From assembly GCA_030549495.1 (NCBI GenBank), contig JAUIRK010001036.1, positions 344,001 through 408,000 on the forward strand: a stretch of DNA of 64,000 nt, written 5' to 3'. The notes beneath the pieces are model-generated. The model saw only the letters and a list, made by a program, of their open reading frames with translations. It ran no database searches and was not told the DNA's origin. The stretch comes from Nectonema munidae (lineage: Eukaryota; Nematomorpha; Nectonematoida; Nectonematidae). Of this stretch, positions 32,377-44,885 are shown piece by piece (position 1 is the first letter of the stretch; the number at the start of each line of letters is the position of its first letter). The translations under genes were made by a program, and so were the position numbers.

Positions 32377-32599
32377 TTTTATCCTCTTCGTTGTGCACAA
32401 AGCAAATTAAAAATTTTAAAGATTTTACAAAATGAAATAAAGCGAAACTTTTAAGGAATAAAAAAGAAGTAAAAACAAATTCCTTGCTCTAGTAAAAATA
32501 TGAACCCTAATTACAAGTTTGATAATGATTTCAAAAATAAAATTTATTTTTAAACCCTCTCTGTAAATAATTAATAGTAAGAATCTTATTTCTGGCAAA
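32377..32599. other. AT-rich spacer
   Basis: Nothing recognised. Confidence 0.5.
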
Positions 32600-33010
32600 G
32601 AAAACAGTTTATTAGTATAAACAAAATCGATTCTTCTTTATTGAATATCTTATCAGAAGTACCTCAAGGCTCAATATTGGCACCTTTGTTTTTTTCTTTG
32701 TACTTTAATGACATTTACACTGCCTGTACTTCTTTCGATTTTCTATTATATGCACTTCTTTTCCCATTAAAAATATTTATGCTGAACAAGTGTGTTCTTA
32801 TATCCATCTTGATAAAAATTTAAATTTGGTTTATAATTTGATTGCAAATAATTCTCTGATTATTATTAATTCTAATTAATCAAAAACGATAATTTTCTCC
32901 AAGAAACCTAAAGTAAATCTTGAAAAATATAACATTGGGTTAGCGAAAACTTAAATCTCTTAGCACTCGTTAATAATAAAATAAATTGAACTGAGCACAT
33001 AAAATATATT
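32600..33010 (+). pseudogene. LINE reverse transcriptase fragment
   Basis: The plus strand reads SEVPQGSILAPLFFSLYFND, the RT motif B', and then LLYA where the YADD box should follow. In another frame it reads LNLVYNLIANNSLIIN, SKTIIFSKKP and, near the end, INWTEHIKYILVKLHN. These match the region after the catalytic box in Jockey/CR1-like LINEs. The YADD aspartates are lost and stops abound. The fragment ends where a hAT terminus (33013) begins. It differs from the LINE at 23252, which has FADD and SGVIQG. Confidence 0.6.
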
Positions 33011-33012
33011 TT

Positions 33013-33060
33013 AGTAAAATTGCATAACGTACACCAGCCATTTCCAAACTTTAAGCTATT
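33013..33060 (-). repeat. Probable 3' TIR of the ZBED5-like hAT
   Basis: CAGCCATTTCCAAACTTTAA followed by GGCCTCCC resembles the CAG..GTTCCCAAACTTTT start of Buster-type hAT elements. It lies about 0.5 kb downstream of the minus-strand hAT gene. The partner near 35.3-35.7 kb was not found. Confidence 0.45.
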
Positions 33061-33534
33061 AGGCCTCCCTTACAAAAAAGATAGAATTCAGGGGCCTCCC
33101 CCATCATATTTCCCAAATTTTTATAACTTTGCATTTTATGACAATCAAATACAATTTTTTTTATTAATTTTTTAATATTTTGATTTTGAAATGTTAATAG
33201 AATTTTTCTGCATTTTTTGTTTCTATGTTTTTTATATACAATTTTTCCTTATAAATTTCTTCAAGTTATTTCATAATTTTTTTCTATTTATGAAATATAT
33301 TTTTTAAATAATTTAAAAAATGAAGGACATTTTTGACACATAAATTTATGATTTTATATTTTTTGAATTTTTTACAATTTAAAAAATAAAAGATCGATAT
33401 AAATTGGAAAAATTAATAAAATAAAAAAAGCTTAAAAGGACACCATCATTTATTTTTAGAAGGTTTAATTTCAATGTGATGAATGTGCTTGTTTATTGGA
33501 ACAAAGTTGTTCAAATCTAGGACACCATTGATGA

Positions 33535-35294
33535 CAGTACTATGCGTAGCTCCTTTTCTACCCTTAAACGGGCTCGGTACTTAGATTTCATTGCAACTAG
33601 TGCAGAAAATCCACATTCACATAAATATGATGTTACAAATGGTAACAAAACTTCATCGCCTTCGTTGATAGAGCATTATATTCATCACTTTGACTGGACT
33701 AAAATTCAATTAGAGATTCATTCTGAAATTTATGTTTTAATGAAGTGTAACAAGATAACCCTATCAGCATTTCTTTTTCAGAAGTCGTCATTTCAAACTC
33801 TTCATTTATTTCATCGACAAATGGATTCGCCATCCATTGGAACTTTTTGGAATTAAAATCTTTATTGAAATAAATTGAAAAATGGGACAACAAACCATTC
33901 AGATGTTCAATAAAAAGACCTTTTTTACATTAAAGATTGATTCTTTTATAAATTCATTTTCCATAGCTCTAATTTTTCATGAATGCTTTTATTTTGTCTA
34001 TCTGAATGAGATAATGCATCTGTGCTCCTTGCATCGATTTATTCAAAACATTTAATTTTCCAAAAATATCCACCAAAGAGGCTAGTTTAACAAGAAAGCT
34101 GTCGTTTCTAAACAAACTAGCTTCTTCATTATTATTTTCGTGGAGAAAGGTTGCAGTTTCTTCTTTCAGATTAAACACTCTTTGAATTACTTTTGCGCGA
34201 GATAGCCAGCAATACAATAGTATACAATAGTATATATGATTAGCGCCCATATCATCACACAGCTTTGCAAACAATGTGGCTTTCAAAGGACTATTCCTTA
34301 TGTAGTTTATAACTTTTTAACTATTATAAAAACGATACTTAGTTCTTCGCGCATATTTTTTGAGACAAGAGCTGCTCTATGAAGCATGCAGTGCGTCCAG
34401 ATAACATTCGGTGCTTTTTCTTTGATTAATGCTTGAAGACCCGATTTTTGTCCTGACATTGACTGTGCTCCATCTGTACAAAGTCCTACGCAGTTGCTCC
34501 ACTTTATATCCTTGTCATTAAAAAAAGTGTCAATTATACTAAAAATTTGTTTAGCAGTGCTTTTTTCAGTAATGCGTTTGCAAAACAATATATCTTCCAT
34601 TATAACATTTTTTGCAATATATCTAACATATATGAGCATCGTTAGCTACATCAGACAGTAGCTTCATCGACTGGCATGGCAAATTTTGAAGTACGCAGAA
34701 TAATAATCAACTGATCACAAAGATCTTCAGATATATCAGATATTCTTCTACTAACGGTATTATCAGCAAGAGGAATTTCTCGTAAACGTTTGGCATATGA
34801 TTTACCGAACATTGTTTCAACTATATCAATTGATGCCGTCAAAATTAGTGTTTCTCCTATAGTGTGTGGTTTCATACATTTTGCAATTCTATAAGAAACT
34901 TAATATGAAGCTAGCATGGAATTTGATGGAACAGAAGCCAGTTTTTTGATTGCTTTCTTTTGATTTTTAAACTCACGAAGTTAGTTTTGAAAAAATTCTT
35001 TGGGCTTATCAACGTATTCAAAATGCATAGTTTCAAAGTGTCGCTTCAATTTGCAAGGTCTCATACTATCTGTTGCCAAAATTTTTCGACATAATAAACA
35101 TTTTGGTTTTTCCAAGCCATCTACAACGATATTTGTAAATCCTAAAAATAAGTATGATGAATCGTATTTTCTTGGCTTGGGCTTTGGAGTCGCACTGCAT
35201 TTATTCCCATTCTTTTCACTTTCCTTCATAAATTACCTTCAGCATTTTCATTATTAGTAGATTTTCTTTTATAAACGCACAAAAATTTATCCAT
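33535..35294 (-). pseudogene. ZBED5-like (Buster-group) hAT transposase, nearly full length but broken
   Basis: It starts MDKFLCVYKRKSTNNENAEG at 35294. After a frameshift comes a BED-type zinc finger (CLLCRKILATDSMRPCKLKRHFETMH, given here as two parts: CLLCRK and KRHFETMH). Then follow GETLILTASIDIVETMFG, the core VGLCTDGAQSMSGQKSG and WTHCMLHRAALVSKNM (catalytic-domain aspartate and C..H motif), CDDMGANH, SRAKVIQRVFNLKEE, and the C-terminal LLPFVTSYLCECGFSALVAM with KYRARLRVEKELRI. These are in correct order over about 1.75 kb. At least four frame changes or stops separate them. It would bind element ends and cut and paste DNA. In mammals the same group gave rise to ZBED5. Confidence 0.75.
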
Positions 35295-35795
35295 TATTCT
35301 ATAAAAATTAAAAAATTAGTATTTCAAAAAACTGTTGATAAAAATATATTAAAATTGCGTTACTATTGTAAACATTTTCGATAATATAGAGCAAAATTTA
35401 AGCCTGCTTTTATTATAGAAAAAGTAAAAAATATTAACTTTCTCACTCAATGACCAAAATACAAATGTACGCAAATGAGGCGGATGTAGGTTTTTAAAAA
35501 TTTTATCACACAAACATATACATATAGAAGACATGTTTCCAATCTCTATAAGTAAATGCGAATGCTCCAAGAAGCAAGAAATTTAAAGGTTTCCCATATA
35601 TACTACACGCGTCATAAAAAAGCGCATTGTACAGCTTTCTTAATTAAACTGGAGCCTGGTAGACGACGGGCTGTAAAAACTATGCACTCGTGCTAAAGGT
35701 CTTTATTTAATAAAATAATATTTCAAATTAAAAAATGCATGAAAAGCATACATATATTTGATACATATATTTTTACTTCTAAAATTAGTTTTTAC
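35295..35795. other. Spacer upstream of the ZBED5-like hAT
   Basis: It probably contains the hAT 5' leader, but no TIR can be identified. A short GC patch, GGAGCCTGGTAGACGACGGG (35650), is unexplained. Confidence 0.35.
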
Positions 35796-35802
35796 ATTTA
35801 GA

Positions 35803-36190
35803 GCTTTTAAAATATCACTTATATCTGTCAGTGTCAATCAAATTTGCGGTTTACGTTTGAAAACTATCTACACAAATATTCATTCTAATTTTAGATGAAA
35901 TATGTTTTATACCCTATCGATCATGCTAGTTTCATTTCTGAACTCAGTTTTCGCATTTAGAGGTTTTACTGTCAGTGTCAAACAAATTTGCGGTTTACTT
36001 CCGAAAACTATCTCCAAAAATGTTATCTCTAATTTTACATTAAATATATCTTTTTTACCAAAATAAATCATTCTAGTTTTATTTTTTGCATTTAGAGCTT
36101 TTAAAGTGTTTGAAAGTGTCAATCAAATGTTCGATTTACGTTTAATGTCTAGAAAAATATTTTTGAAATTTAAATTAAATATCTGTTTTT
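35803..36190. repeat. About 145-bp satellite-like repeats (3 units)
   Basis: Units start near 35800, 35952 and 36093 and share GCATTTAGAGCTTTTAAA, GTGTCAATCAAATTTGCGGT and a TTTACGTTTGAAAACTATCT-like word. The inverse of TTTGCGGTTTACTTC occurs in the internal repeats of the 10-kb element (AGAAGTAAACCGCAAG near 18370), so the two arrays are related. Confidence 0.65.
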
Positions 36191-37090
36191 ATGCCAACTG
36201 GTTTCATTAATCTCTTGAAGATTAGTATGAGAGAAGGAATCAATCTGAAAACTCATTTAAAAGAGAACGTGTAATCAAAAGAAATATTTAAAAAAAAATA
36301 TGTATCCTGACTAATTGGAAGATGTACCTACCATGTTCTAATGAACTAGGAAGTGGTGTAATGATCTAATATTGGGTGCTTCAAAAATGATTTTGACAGT
36401 GAAAAAGAAGTTTCTCTATTACAAATGAAAAATATTTAAATCTATAGCTTATCATCTAGGATTACAATTATCATTTAACTAATATGGGTAGGAAATCTGG
36501 AAATTTAGAATAATTCAGAGTTAACAAAATGGCACAGATGCCAATATGTGAAAATTTAATCACTATCAAGTTATTTTATAATTTAAATTGAATTTGTCCA
36601 TCTTTTTCCTTTTGTGTGAAAGAGAGAATTCTTTAGATGAAGAAGATGGAAAACTTTTTGTAATTGAACAATGAACATCACAAAAGATTCATTAAAAAAA
36701 AAACTTTGAATTGAGATTGGTTGACAAATATTCAGGTGGGATAATAAAATACACGATACTGATGAAAAAAGCCTAAAATCATCAAGAAGATTCGTTAATC
36801 AGAATGCTTGGAGAGAAGAAAAAAACTGTTCAAAATTATTCCTTAAAATGTTTTTTCAAACACACAAATTTTTAATGAAAAAAGAGCTAGCAAGAAAGGG
36901 CCATCGTATGAACTGCAAAATTACATACTGTAAAGTATAGAAGATATGACGTAGAGTCTACGAGCCGATAATGAATTTGTAGCCAAAAAGATGGAGGTGC
37001 TATCGAGATACATAATTTACCAACAAATAAAATATTTTGAGTGAATTAAACACCTAAAGTTGTTTTATTAAATAAATTAAGAAAATAATA
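36191..37090. other. AT-rich DNA between two satellite blocks
   Basis: No gene recognised. It is probably part of the same decayed element as the flanking repeats. Confidence 0.4.
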
Positions 37091-37560
37091 ACTAGAGAAA
37101 TACTGCAAGTAGAATTTATTTTGAAGTTTATATATTTGACATTGATTTACATTTTTAATCGATTTTTTTGACATATTTTATTGATTTCATAAAAATGAAC
37201 ATAACAATTAAATTTTAAATACTTGAAAATGGGTATATATGTATAAAAAACTTTTTATAAGAATAAAAATTTTAATTTTGACATGGGATGTCATATTTAC
37301 ATTATTTTTTGTAAGGTTTTACTGATTTCCATAAAAAAAAGAATATCACCAGTAAACACAGCGTACTTGAAAATGGGTATATATGTGTAAAAAACTTTAT
37401 GTAATTATTTGGATAAAAAGTTCTTTTTTGAGATGAGCTGTCAAATATAAATCAATTTTTTGACAGGTTTGATTTATTTTGATAAAAAATGGACATCACT
37501 ACTATATTCAGCATGGTTGAAATATATATGTAATATTAAAAATATTCATAGAAACTTATT
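37090..37560. repeat. About 165-bp satellite-like repeats (3 units)
   Basis: Repeated words are TTTTTTGACAGGTTTGATTT (and variants), TACTTGAAAATGGGTATATA and GTGTAAAAAACTTT. The same set appears at 17725-17850 inside the 10-kb element in the same orientation. Confidence 0.6.
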
Positions 37561-38139
37561 AATATCTGAAAAAATGGAGGGGGAGCACTTTACGCCCCTC
37601 AGCACTTGAGCGGACAAATGTAAGCCCTTCACTAATAGGGCTAACAAAACAGACTTCAATAACAATTTCAATAATTCATTCAAATTCATTCGCAATTAAA
37701 GATATGTAAGAGTAGTTTACCTTGACAGATTCTCTTAATGGTGGCATAGTTAGGAGAGGCATTACTTGTCGACGCCGTCACTGCATTTGATGCGCCATTA
37801 AAGCTTCCTGAAAATTTAAACGCCATCGCAAAAATAAGGTTACAGTGAAAAATGCCCTTCCCAGTGCAACGTTAGGCCTTCTCCTACTTCATGCGCTGAG
37901 TTCGGGTGGCTGAACTAATTACGTATGGGTCACCATAGAAATACACATAGCATTTTGAGTCATACACTTCATCATTAAAAGGGTTCATGATTTCTCGAAA
38001 AATGAGGCCTGGTATTTTAATTTTTTCAAATACACTTCTAAGCTTTTTCTATGCCTCCTTAAAATAAATATCATTTTCCTTTAAACACCTAAATGCTAAT
38101 TAATTAAAAAATTTGTCCATAACTTTGTGTGTTAGTTTT
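37561..38139. other. No gene; some GC-richer non-coding sequence
   Basis: It holds CGCCCCTCAGCACTTGAGCG and TGCATTTGATGCGCC patches but no readable frame. Confidence 0.4.
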
Positions 38140-38830
38140 TTACAAGGCAGCATACATGAAAATGTGTCCATAGTTGCACCCACTATATGGTATTGTATTT
38201 ATATATCAAACATGAAAAAGATTTGCCATTATTTTAAATTCCATTCAAAACAAAATCAAAAGTATTGTGCAATTTTATTCTTAAAAAAAGAACTTTTCAT
38301 GATACCTAAGTACTCAAACTATATAAACAACCAATTTTAAACTGCTTTTTCATGTTCACAAAGCATCCCAAAGACAAACCTACATTCTCTACAAAATTTA
38401 ATTTGCAATCTAGGTATTATTGAAAAGTATAAATTGAGCTTCATTTTGACGTTTCCTTGAGAAACGAAGCTATGAAAAAAAGAAAAGATTATAAACTCAA
38501 AAAGCTTAAATCGATTGCACAAACCCTTAGATTCTTTAAATTTAAACTTTTTCAAAATAATAATTTAAATTTATAAGTTATTTTTTAAGTTCATCTTGAA
38601 AATTTCAGTTATATTCTAAGTAAAATCAAAAAGCTTAGTTAGAGCTCTAATTTGAAATGTGACTTGTCTAGAAACAAAAAAGTTATAAAAAAAATTAACA
38701 AAATAAAAAGCGTATAAAATTTAAACTAAAAATCTAAAATTTAATAGTACATAGATGTACAATAGAACTCGTTATAGACAACGGACTTTTGCATGCATAT
38801 GCAAATTTTGTAATAAAGTTTGGTGAAAAT
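38140..38830 (+). repeat. Dispersed repeat, copy 1
   Basis: About 550 bases from 38255 align by eye with 60483-61040 in the same orientation: ATGATACCTAAGTACTCAAA, GTATAAATTGAGCTTCATTT, TTGACGTTTCCTTGAGAAA and AATTTAATAGTACATAGA are shared with small changes. Its first 80 bases (GCATACATGAAAATG through CCACTATATGG) match 52985-53060 inverted. No coding capacity; class unknown. Confidence 0.7.
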
Positions 38831-39385
38831 TCATTCTCAAAAAAACCAATATATTTCAAATCTAAAAATTTTAATAATTAACTTCTTTTTTATAAATTTT
38901 ATTGTCAAAATAACTAACATAATAATAATACTAAAAAATATATTTGAAAACAATTTCCAAAAATATAAAACTTTTTATAGTATCGTCTAAAGAAGACAAT
39001 ATTTAAACATAATTAATTTACTATTATTCAATTTAAAAAACAATTTCAACAAACATTTTTAAAGGATGAGATTTCTTAAAGTTAAAAAATTCCTTCGATA
39101 AAAATGGAATTCCATAGTGCAACCAAACTTAATACTATCATATATTTCTTAACTCATTATGACCATCACTTTCGTTTCATGTAATTTTAATAAAATATAT
39201 AGAAAATAACTCATCTTTTCATAATCAAATGATTTTTTCAGTTTTTTTCCAACAGTTTTTGAAATATTTAAAAAACAAAAATGATAACTTATAGGTTATA
39301 AAAACACAAAGGGTATGAAAAATATAATTTTATTGAAGTTATTATAGAGTTGATTATGGTGAAATAGTGATTACTCAACTATTTA
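38831..39385. other. AT-rich spacer
   Basis: No feature recognised. Confidence 0.5.
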
Positions 39386-39389
39386 GAAT

Positions 39390-40395
39390 GAAATAGGATG
39401 TTGCATTTGGTACATTTCTTTCTCGTAGCTCGTTTACAGAAAACACAAATGTTTTGTGTCTTCAAATTTCCAAATTGATGTCCAGCACCATCAAAATGAA
39501 CTTCCGTTACCACATTGTTTTTAAAAATTAAAAAGTGTAGAAATTGAAGTCGTGGGCATACATTTCAAATAAAAAGCATTAACGATTTCTCGAATGTAAG
39601 CTATCTGATCAAGAGGGCTTTTTTATATCTAGAGCTTTTTTTATAAAGAATAAAAGCTTTGTGCACTACAGAATGAAAAGTGAACCTGAAGAAAGAAAAA
39701 CCACCATTTTTTCAAACGAATAGACATTTGATACTGTATAATATTTTGGTTTGTTCTATCAACTCCTCCAACAAGTTTATTATATAGAATTCGGTTGCTT
39801 TATTTCAATTAGCTTTTTCAAAGAACGCGACCATCTTTTGACGGAAGTAACTGGTTTCGTTCCAAGATAAGTTGAATACACACTGACAATGTTATTGTCT
39901 CTCCATTTGACGATAGATATTTATTAAAGCTTCTTTTTTTTTAATAGCTGGACAGTTTTTTAATGTGTCCTGTCTGATCACTCCTGTAGCTTTGAATCCC
40001 ATTCTAGAAAGTGAATCCAACAAATTCAAAGAACAAAAATAGTTGTCCATTATGATATAATAATCATCTCTGTCCCGTTCTAAAATAAATTCTTTCACAA
40101 CATTTCCACCCAAAGCAAAATTTTTATAGTAATTTCCACTTTTTCCTTCATACGGCATTGCATGTAAAATATAGTCATCACTGGTACATATTGTCCATGT
40201 TTTGTATCCAAATCTAATAGGTTTGTTTTTTATAAACTGCCTTGATAGATGGCGTCCATAATATTCAATCGTAGATTCGTCGAAATAAAGATTTTTACAT
40301 AGACATAATTTGTTGAACTTCTTGTTGATAGTATCGTAAAATGGCATAATTTTTGCTAATTTTCTATCAGATAGTTCATGTTATCTGCCAGATGG
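39390..40395 (-). pseudogene. piggyBac (PGBD2/3-like) transposase, C-terminal two-thirds, broken
   Basis: Minus frames read RKLAKIMPFYDTINKKF, the first catalytic region NLYFDESTIEYYGRHLSRQF with KPIRFGYKTWTIC (aspartate in DES), and YYIIMDNYFCSLNLLDSLSR (second aspartate). After breaks come KRWSRSLKKLIEIKQP, NKLVGGVDRTNQNI (third aspartate, GGVD) and a final cysteine-rich CVFCKR..RKKCTKC-type zinc region near 39400. These are the DDD motifs and RING-like tail of piggyBac. Only the first 151 codons (39892-40347) are continuous; later parts have several stops. No TTAA-flanked termini were recognised. It is a different subfamily from the copy at 57722. Confidence 0.75.
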
Positions 40396-40429
40396 ACTTA
40401 ACTCGTTATTTTTTCAAATCGATTCCTAC

Positions 40430-41505
40430 TCAAAGCTTTACTTATAACTTAAATTATTGTAGCTGCTTATCATCAACACACACAAAAAAAGCTTCGTTTC
40501 ATCAATTTCAATTCTAAAGTTCAAATCTAGTTTGCAAATGGAGGCATAGAAGATTGTTTGAGTTATCAAATTGTAGAATAATTCTTCATCAAAAAATAAT
40601 TCAAAAAAGGAAAACATTAACGGTAATTAGATAAGTATATATTGTAATTTGGTGTAAAAACGAATATACTTTAGGACTATGGTATTCCAATTTGATTATT
40701 TTAACTATAAACGAATCAAAAAGGATGAAACACTGGGAGGATATATGAAAGTCGATTTAGATATTGACTGTAAAATATCGAACAATGATTGGTTGTTTAT
40801 ACTTCAATCATATAATTTCCATAAAATACCATTTTTAAATTAAAATGCTTGACAAAACCTTGAAGAGATTAAAAATTGTTTACATTGTAAAGGTAAAAAT
40901 TTTAATATAGGTATTTACATATCAAGTAGGAAATATAGAAAAATCAAAAATTTTACCAAAAAAATTTCCTTTAAAAATAAACATAATATTCGAGAATAAG
41001 AAGGAGTGTTAAATGATGTCAATGATGATGATGATAGTGATGGTGATGATGATGATAGTGATGATGGCGATGGTGTTATAATTAAAAGATAAAAAGTATA
41101 TGTACCAAAATCAACTAAAAAGTATTTATTCAATGAATTATATTTTTAATCAAAACTTTTAATCTAGTAAAACTTACAAGCCACTAAAATATAAAGAAAA
41201 ATAGATTTCTAATTTTTTGAAAACAGAATATTAAAGTGAGTAAAGTCTTACATCCACTCCAACTAAGAACAATGCAAAGAAGACCAAGAATGACAGTTGG
41301 TTTAGAAATGAAATTTATAATCACTAAACGAAGGAAAAGAATTTGGCATTCAGAAAATTATAGTTGAAATTTTATATAAAATAATCATTATACTTACCAT
41401 TGGTCATAGTTCTCTGAGATCCTATCAATGAAAAATTTTAATTTCACTATTTTAAAATGGAACCGTCTCTTCTTAGAATAATTTCAAAATAATAGGAGGC
41501 ATAAA
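40430..41505. other. No gene; contains a GAT microsatellite
   Basis: AT-rich DNA. A (GAT)n-type microsatellite with interruptions occupies about 41020-41077 and gives a serine-rich minus frame by chance. Confidence 0.5.
41020..41077. repeat. GAT/GATGGT microsatellite
   Basis: About 18 GAT-like triplets with AGT, GGT and GGC variants. Confidence 0.9.
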
Positions 41506-41509
41506 GAAA

Positions 41510-41836
41510 GGTCAACAGACATTTCGCCCCATAGACAATTTGCCCCTGGACAAATTGTCTCATAGGCTATTTGTTTAATCCATCTTTGTTTATTATATGT
41601 GTAAAATTATTAAAAAAATTTATATTCTTGTTTATTTTATTTCAATTAAATTATTTCAAATTAATCATTTTATCTCTTAATTTTTTAGCATTTTTAGAAT
41701 TCTCTATGAGATAAAATGTCTTATGAAAATAACGGGGCGAATTGTCAATGAAACAAAATGTCTTATGAAAATAATGGGGCAAATTGTCCATGGGATAAAC
41801 TGTCTTATGAAAATAATGGGGCGAAATGTCCGAGGA
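41510..41836. mobile_element. Non-autonomous element with GACATTTCGCCCC ends
   Basis: The left end, GACATTTCGCCCCATAGAC, is mirrored by GGGGCGAAATGTCCGAGGAC at the right. Inside are tandem about 55-bp units sharing AAATGTCTTATGAAAATAA and GGGGC(A/G)AATTGTC. It has inverted ends, no coding capacity and resembles the decayed block at 2600-2960. Confidence 0.65.
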
Positions 41837-41849
41837 CCAAACTAACATA

Positions 41850-42295
41850 AATCAAAGTTTTCGAGAAAAGAAAATCATTGCGTTTTCTGTCAACAAATAA
41901 AATTCTGACAGCTGTCATAAATAGATTAAGTACATTTTTAATAACTAAAACATTTTGTTTCGATATTATATTTTTATTACAATAATCAACAAATTTTCTT
42001 AAAAAAAGTGATTTGATTATGTACAGTGTTACTTATAAAATTTAACAATAAAACATTATAAAAATACCTCTGCTCAAATATTAAGCAAATAGAGTATTCT
42101 TGCTTTTAAACTGAATAGCTAGTCAAAATATTCATTCCCAAATAGCTATTAAAAACTTTCTTGACTTGAAAAAATTAAAGTTTTCAAATGTTACAAAATG
42201 CAACAAACGTAGTGACTTCTAAATCCCCAGCCCTGAACATAACTGTATAAGAACTGTATAATTTAAAGCTTAAAATGTTTAACAAAACACGTCGA
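41850..42295. other. AT-rich spacer
   Basis: No feature recognised. Confidence 0.5.
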
Positions 42296-42470
42296 TAGGA
42301 GAGGAAGGGGTGCAAGGGAGCAAGGATTTATTTTGCCTCTCTGAAACTCCCTTGAAATAAATGTATACACTTTCTTATATTACCGGCTCCATTAAAATCA
42401 CTTTTGCCCCCTCCCTTTATATAGTTTTGATCCCCCTCCCCCCGTACTTGAAGTTGGCGCCTTGACTAAT
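42296..42470. repeat. GC-rich element remnant with CCCCC tracts
   Basis: GGAGAGGAAGGGGTGCAAGG on the left and TTGATCCCCCTCCCCCCGTA with GTTGGCGCCTTG on the right look like the two G/C-rich ends of a small hAT-type MITE. No exact TIR or duplication can be shown. Confidence 0.3.
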
Positions 42471-43084
42471 TTAAACAATCAAATATTTTATTTGAAAAAT
42501 CAATTATATAGCTTCTTTATCCTTAGATATTCGTTTTATTTAATGTTTTATTTTTTTATTAAGATTTCTTTGAATAATTGGCAATGTTTTTACACTTTGC
42601 TTAAAATTTTTGTTAACAAAACTTAGTACAAATAATTTCATTTTCATGTAATTTATAGCGTATAACTTAGGGATTGGAATAGCTAATTTATATAAATTTA
42701 AAGTTTGTAGCATATTTTCTTCCAAAAATTTTAAACCTTCAATTTCTATTAAAATGGCCAAATTTATATTCGCGACTACATACCTCTCAATTCATAGACA
42801 CATGTCCTAAATAAATTTTCAAATTATTTACTTTACTAACTGAATATATGTGTAGGTAGAATATGAAGGTTATATAGGATGATTATTATTTGTTCTTGTA
42901 TGTAATAAACATTTAGTTGATAAAAATTTTAAAATCTAATTTTAAACAATAATGCATTTCAGTGCAGGGTAATCAATCAACCGGCCTAACCAATTCATTT
43001 GATATTAACCAAACTTGTTGACAATTAGTGAGATGAGGCTGAGTAAAATTATTTAGCTCATAATAAATATTGCATTGGATATTG
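42471..43084. other. AT-rich spacer
   Basis: The minus frame at 42540-42761 is not recognised. Confidence 0.4.
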
Positions 43085-43131
43085 GGGTTGTCGAATAATC
43101 TACTGTCGGATAAATGAGGTCTGACTGTAAC
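43085..43131. repeat. Pogo/Tigger-type terminus
   Basis: Read on minus this is CAGTCAGACCTCATTTATCC followed by GACAGTAG, the usual CAGTCGGACCTCGTTTATCC end of Tigger elements. No transposase is attached. Confidence 0.5.
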
Positions 43132-44760
43132 AATGAGTCTTGTAATACAGCCGTTTCCATATTGTCTTTAGAAGACAAAGGCATTTTTAACCTTCGAACA
43201 CCAAATATAACATCGGATCAACCAAAAATTCTGTTCCCTAAAGATTTTAGAGAATGCATTTTTAATATATATATTTTATTTTTTTGTTTGAACAGTTAGT
43301 GTGCGCTAAATCTTAAATTCATTTCAAATATAATGGCTCAGGCTTTAACATGTATTTGTTTAAAGGTAAGAAATATACGCGTCCTTTCTATCGCTATACT
43401 TTTACACGTAAAATTTTTCAGTCAAGCTTTAAACATTTGATCACCATAATTTTAGAGTAATGGTGTGCTTTCTTTTTCAATCCAAATTTATATATTTAAA
43501 CCACGCGGCGCCCTTCTTACTAAAAATCCTGGATCGAGCTCTTTATTCATATTAAAATTTCAATTAATAAAAAAATACTTACTTTCTTGAATATTGTGTT
43601 GTCTTCTATGAAGTTTCATCCTAAATAAATTTTAAACGTAAGAGTGTGAAAAAGGATATATGCTTTATAACTTTTTACAAAGTTTCTTTTCAAAATACAA
43701 AGCAATTTTAATACATACTAATAGCCAAAGAGATTAATCCACTATATGTCATCAAGCAAAGAAAATATATGTAAATCAACACTTCTGATAGAGATGTATT
43801 TCTTATAGCGATTCACTTGACAACTACTTCTGGTTTATGCATTTCTGACATTCTTCTTGACGAAATAGTTAACCTAGTCTTGATACCAAATGTAATCTAA
43901 AGCTTTTCGTGACAATACAAAAGCACTTGATAAACACTCACTTAAAATGTCATATATCAACTATCTTTTTTAAGAGAGGAAATTGCGCTGAATTGCTAAA
44001 AAGTGTAGCAGTATTGAATTGTTGAACGGTACCCATTTACGACCAGCTCAAGACTCACCAAGTAGTTTACAAGAAATATGCTAACAGAATTTGGTCAATT
44101 TTCAATCTACGTCTATATAACTCTCAAAAGTAATCACAAATAAATTTAAATTAGACGAAGTTGAATTTGGAAGAATGGTATAGGAAGATGCAGAAACTTA
44201 CGACAATTTTATTATCTACTCGAAAAATGTTAGTAGATACTAGAAAAAAATACTAGTGCAACATGTGTAGCTGAAATTTTTGGTAAAATTTTATTGTAAG
44301 AAATACCCAAAACAAATTAATTTAAAAAAAATGTCACCAAAGTTTTCAGGGGGCGGAGTGGTGCATAAAAATTGTGTGAATATGCATTTGTGTAAAGTTT
44401 TTGGTATAAGCCCTATTAGTGCGTTTATTTAGGACAATACTATACGCTGTTTATTTGAGAAAGTTGACTTCCTTTTATTAGAAGTGCCAAATTTATTACT
44501 TTTAAAAACAAAATAAAATTTGCATTGTTGTATGATAAAAGAAATAAATTATTCACACAAATTTTTGTTATTTTCAAAGTATATGAATGAAATAGAAAGA
44601 TCCGCCAACTCCGGCATATTTTATGGCTATCTCTTTTAAATTAGAAAGATAAAATTTCCATTCGAATATACATTTTTGCAACAGTCATCAAAATGATGTC
44701 AGGTGGGTAGGAGCAGTTGTAGTAAATAGTATACATTTTAGAAGTTGGAGATTAAATCAT
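43132..44760. other. Long stretch without recognised genes
   Basis: AT-rich sequence. No splice, coding or repeat pattern that I can support. Confidence 0.5.
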
Positions 44761-44765
44761 CTTAA

Positions 44766-44880
44766 CGCGTTAACGACCTTACTTGAAATTTGTCACCTTT
44801 ACAAATATAGGCATTTATTAATGATTTAATGCAAATCTCCTTTACATTAGATATCGTCGGATTAATCTGGTCGTTAGCCG
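44766..44880. mobile_element. 115-bp MITE with TTAA target and 13-bp TIRs
   Basis: TTAA (44762-44765) precedes CGCGTTAACGACC. At the other end GGTCGTTAGCCGG precedes TTAA (44882-44885 region). The TIRs match at 10 or more of 13 positions and the TTAA flanks suggest mobilisation by a piggyBac-type transposase. The end sequence differs from CGCCATCT, so another piggyBac family would be the source. Confidence 0.6.
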
Positions 44881-44885
44881 GTTAA

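Noticed and set aside
33542-33856. 104-codon plus-strand ORF
   Set aside because: It is the opposite strand of the hAT dimerisation domain, which reads convincingly on minus.
40915-41133. Serine-rich minus-strand protein
   Set aside because: Generated by the GAT microsatellite at 41020-41077.
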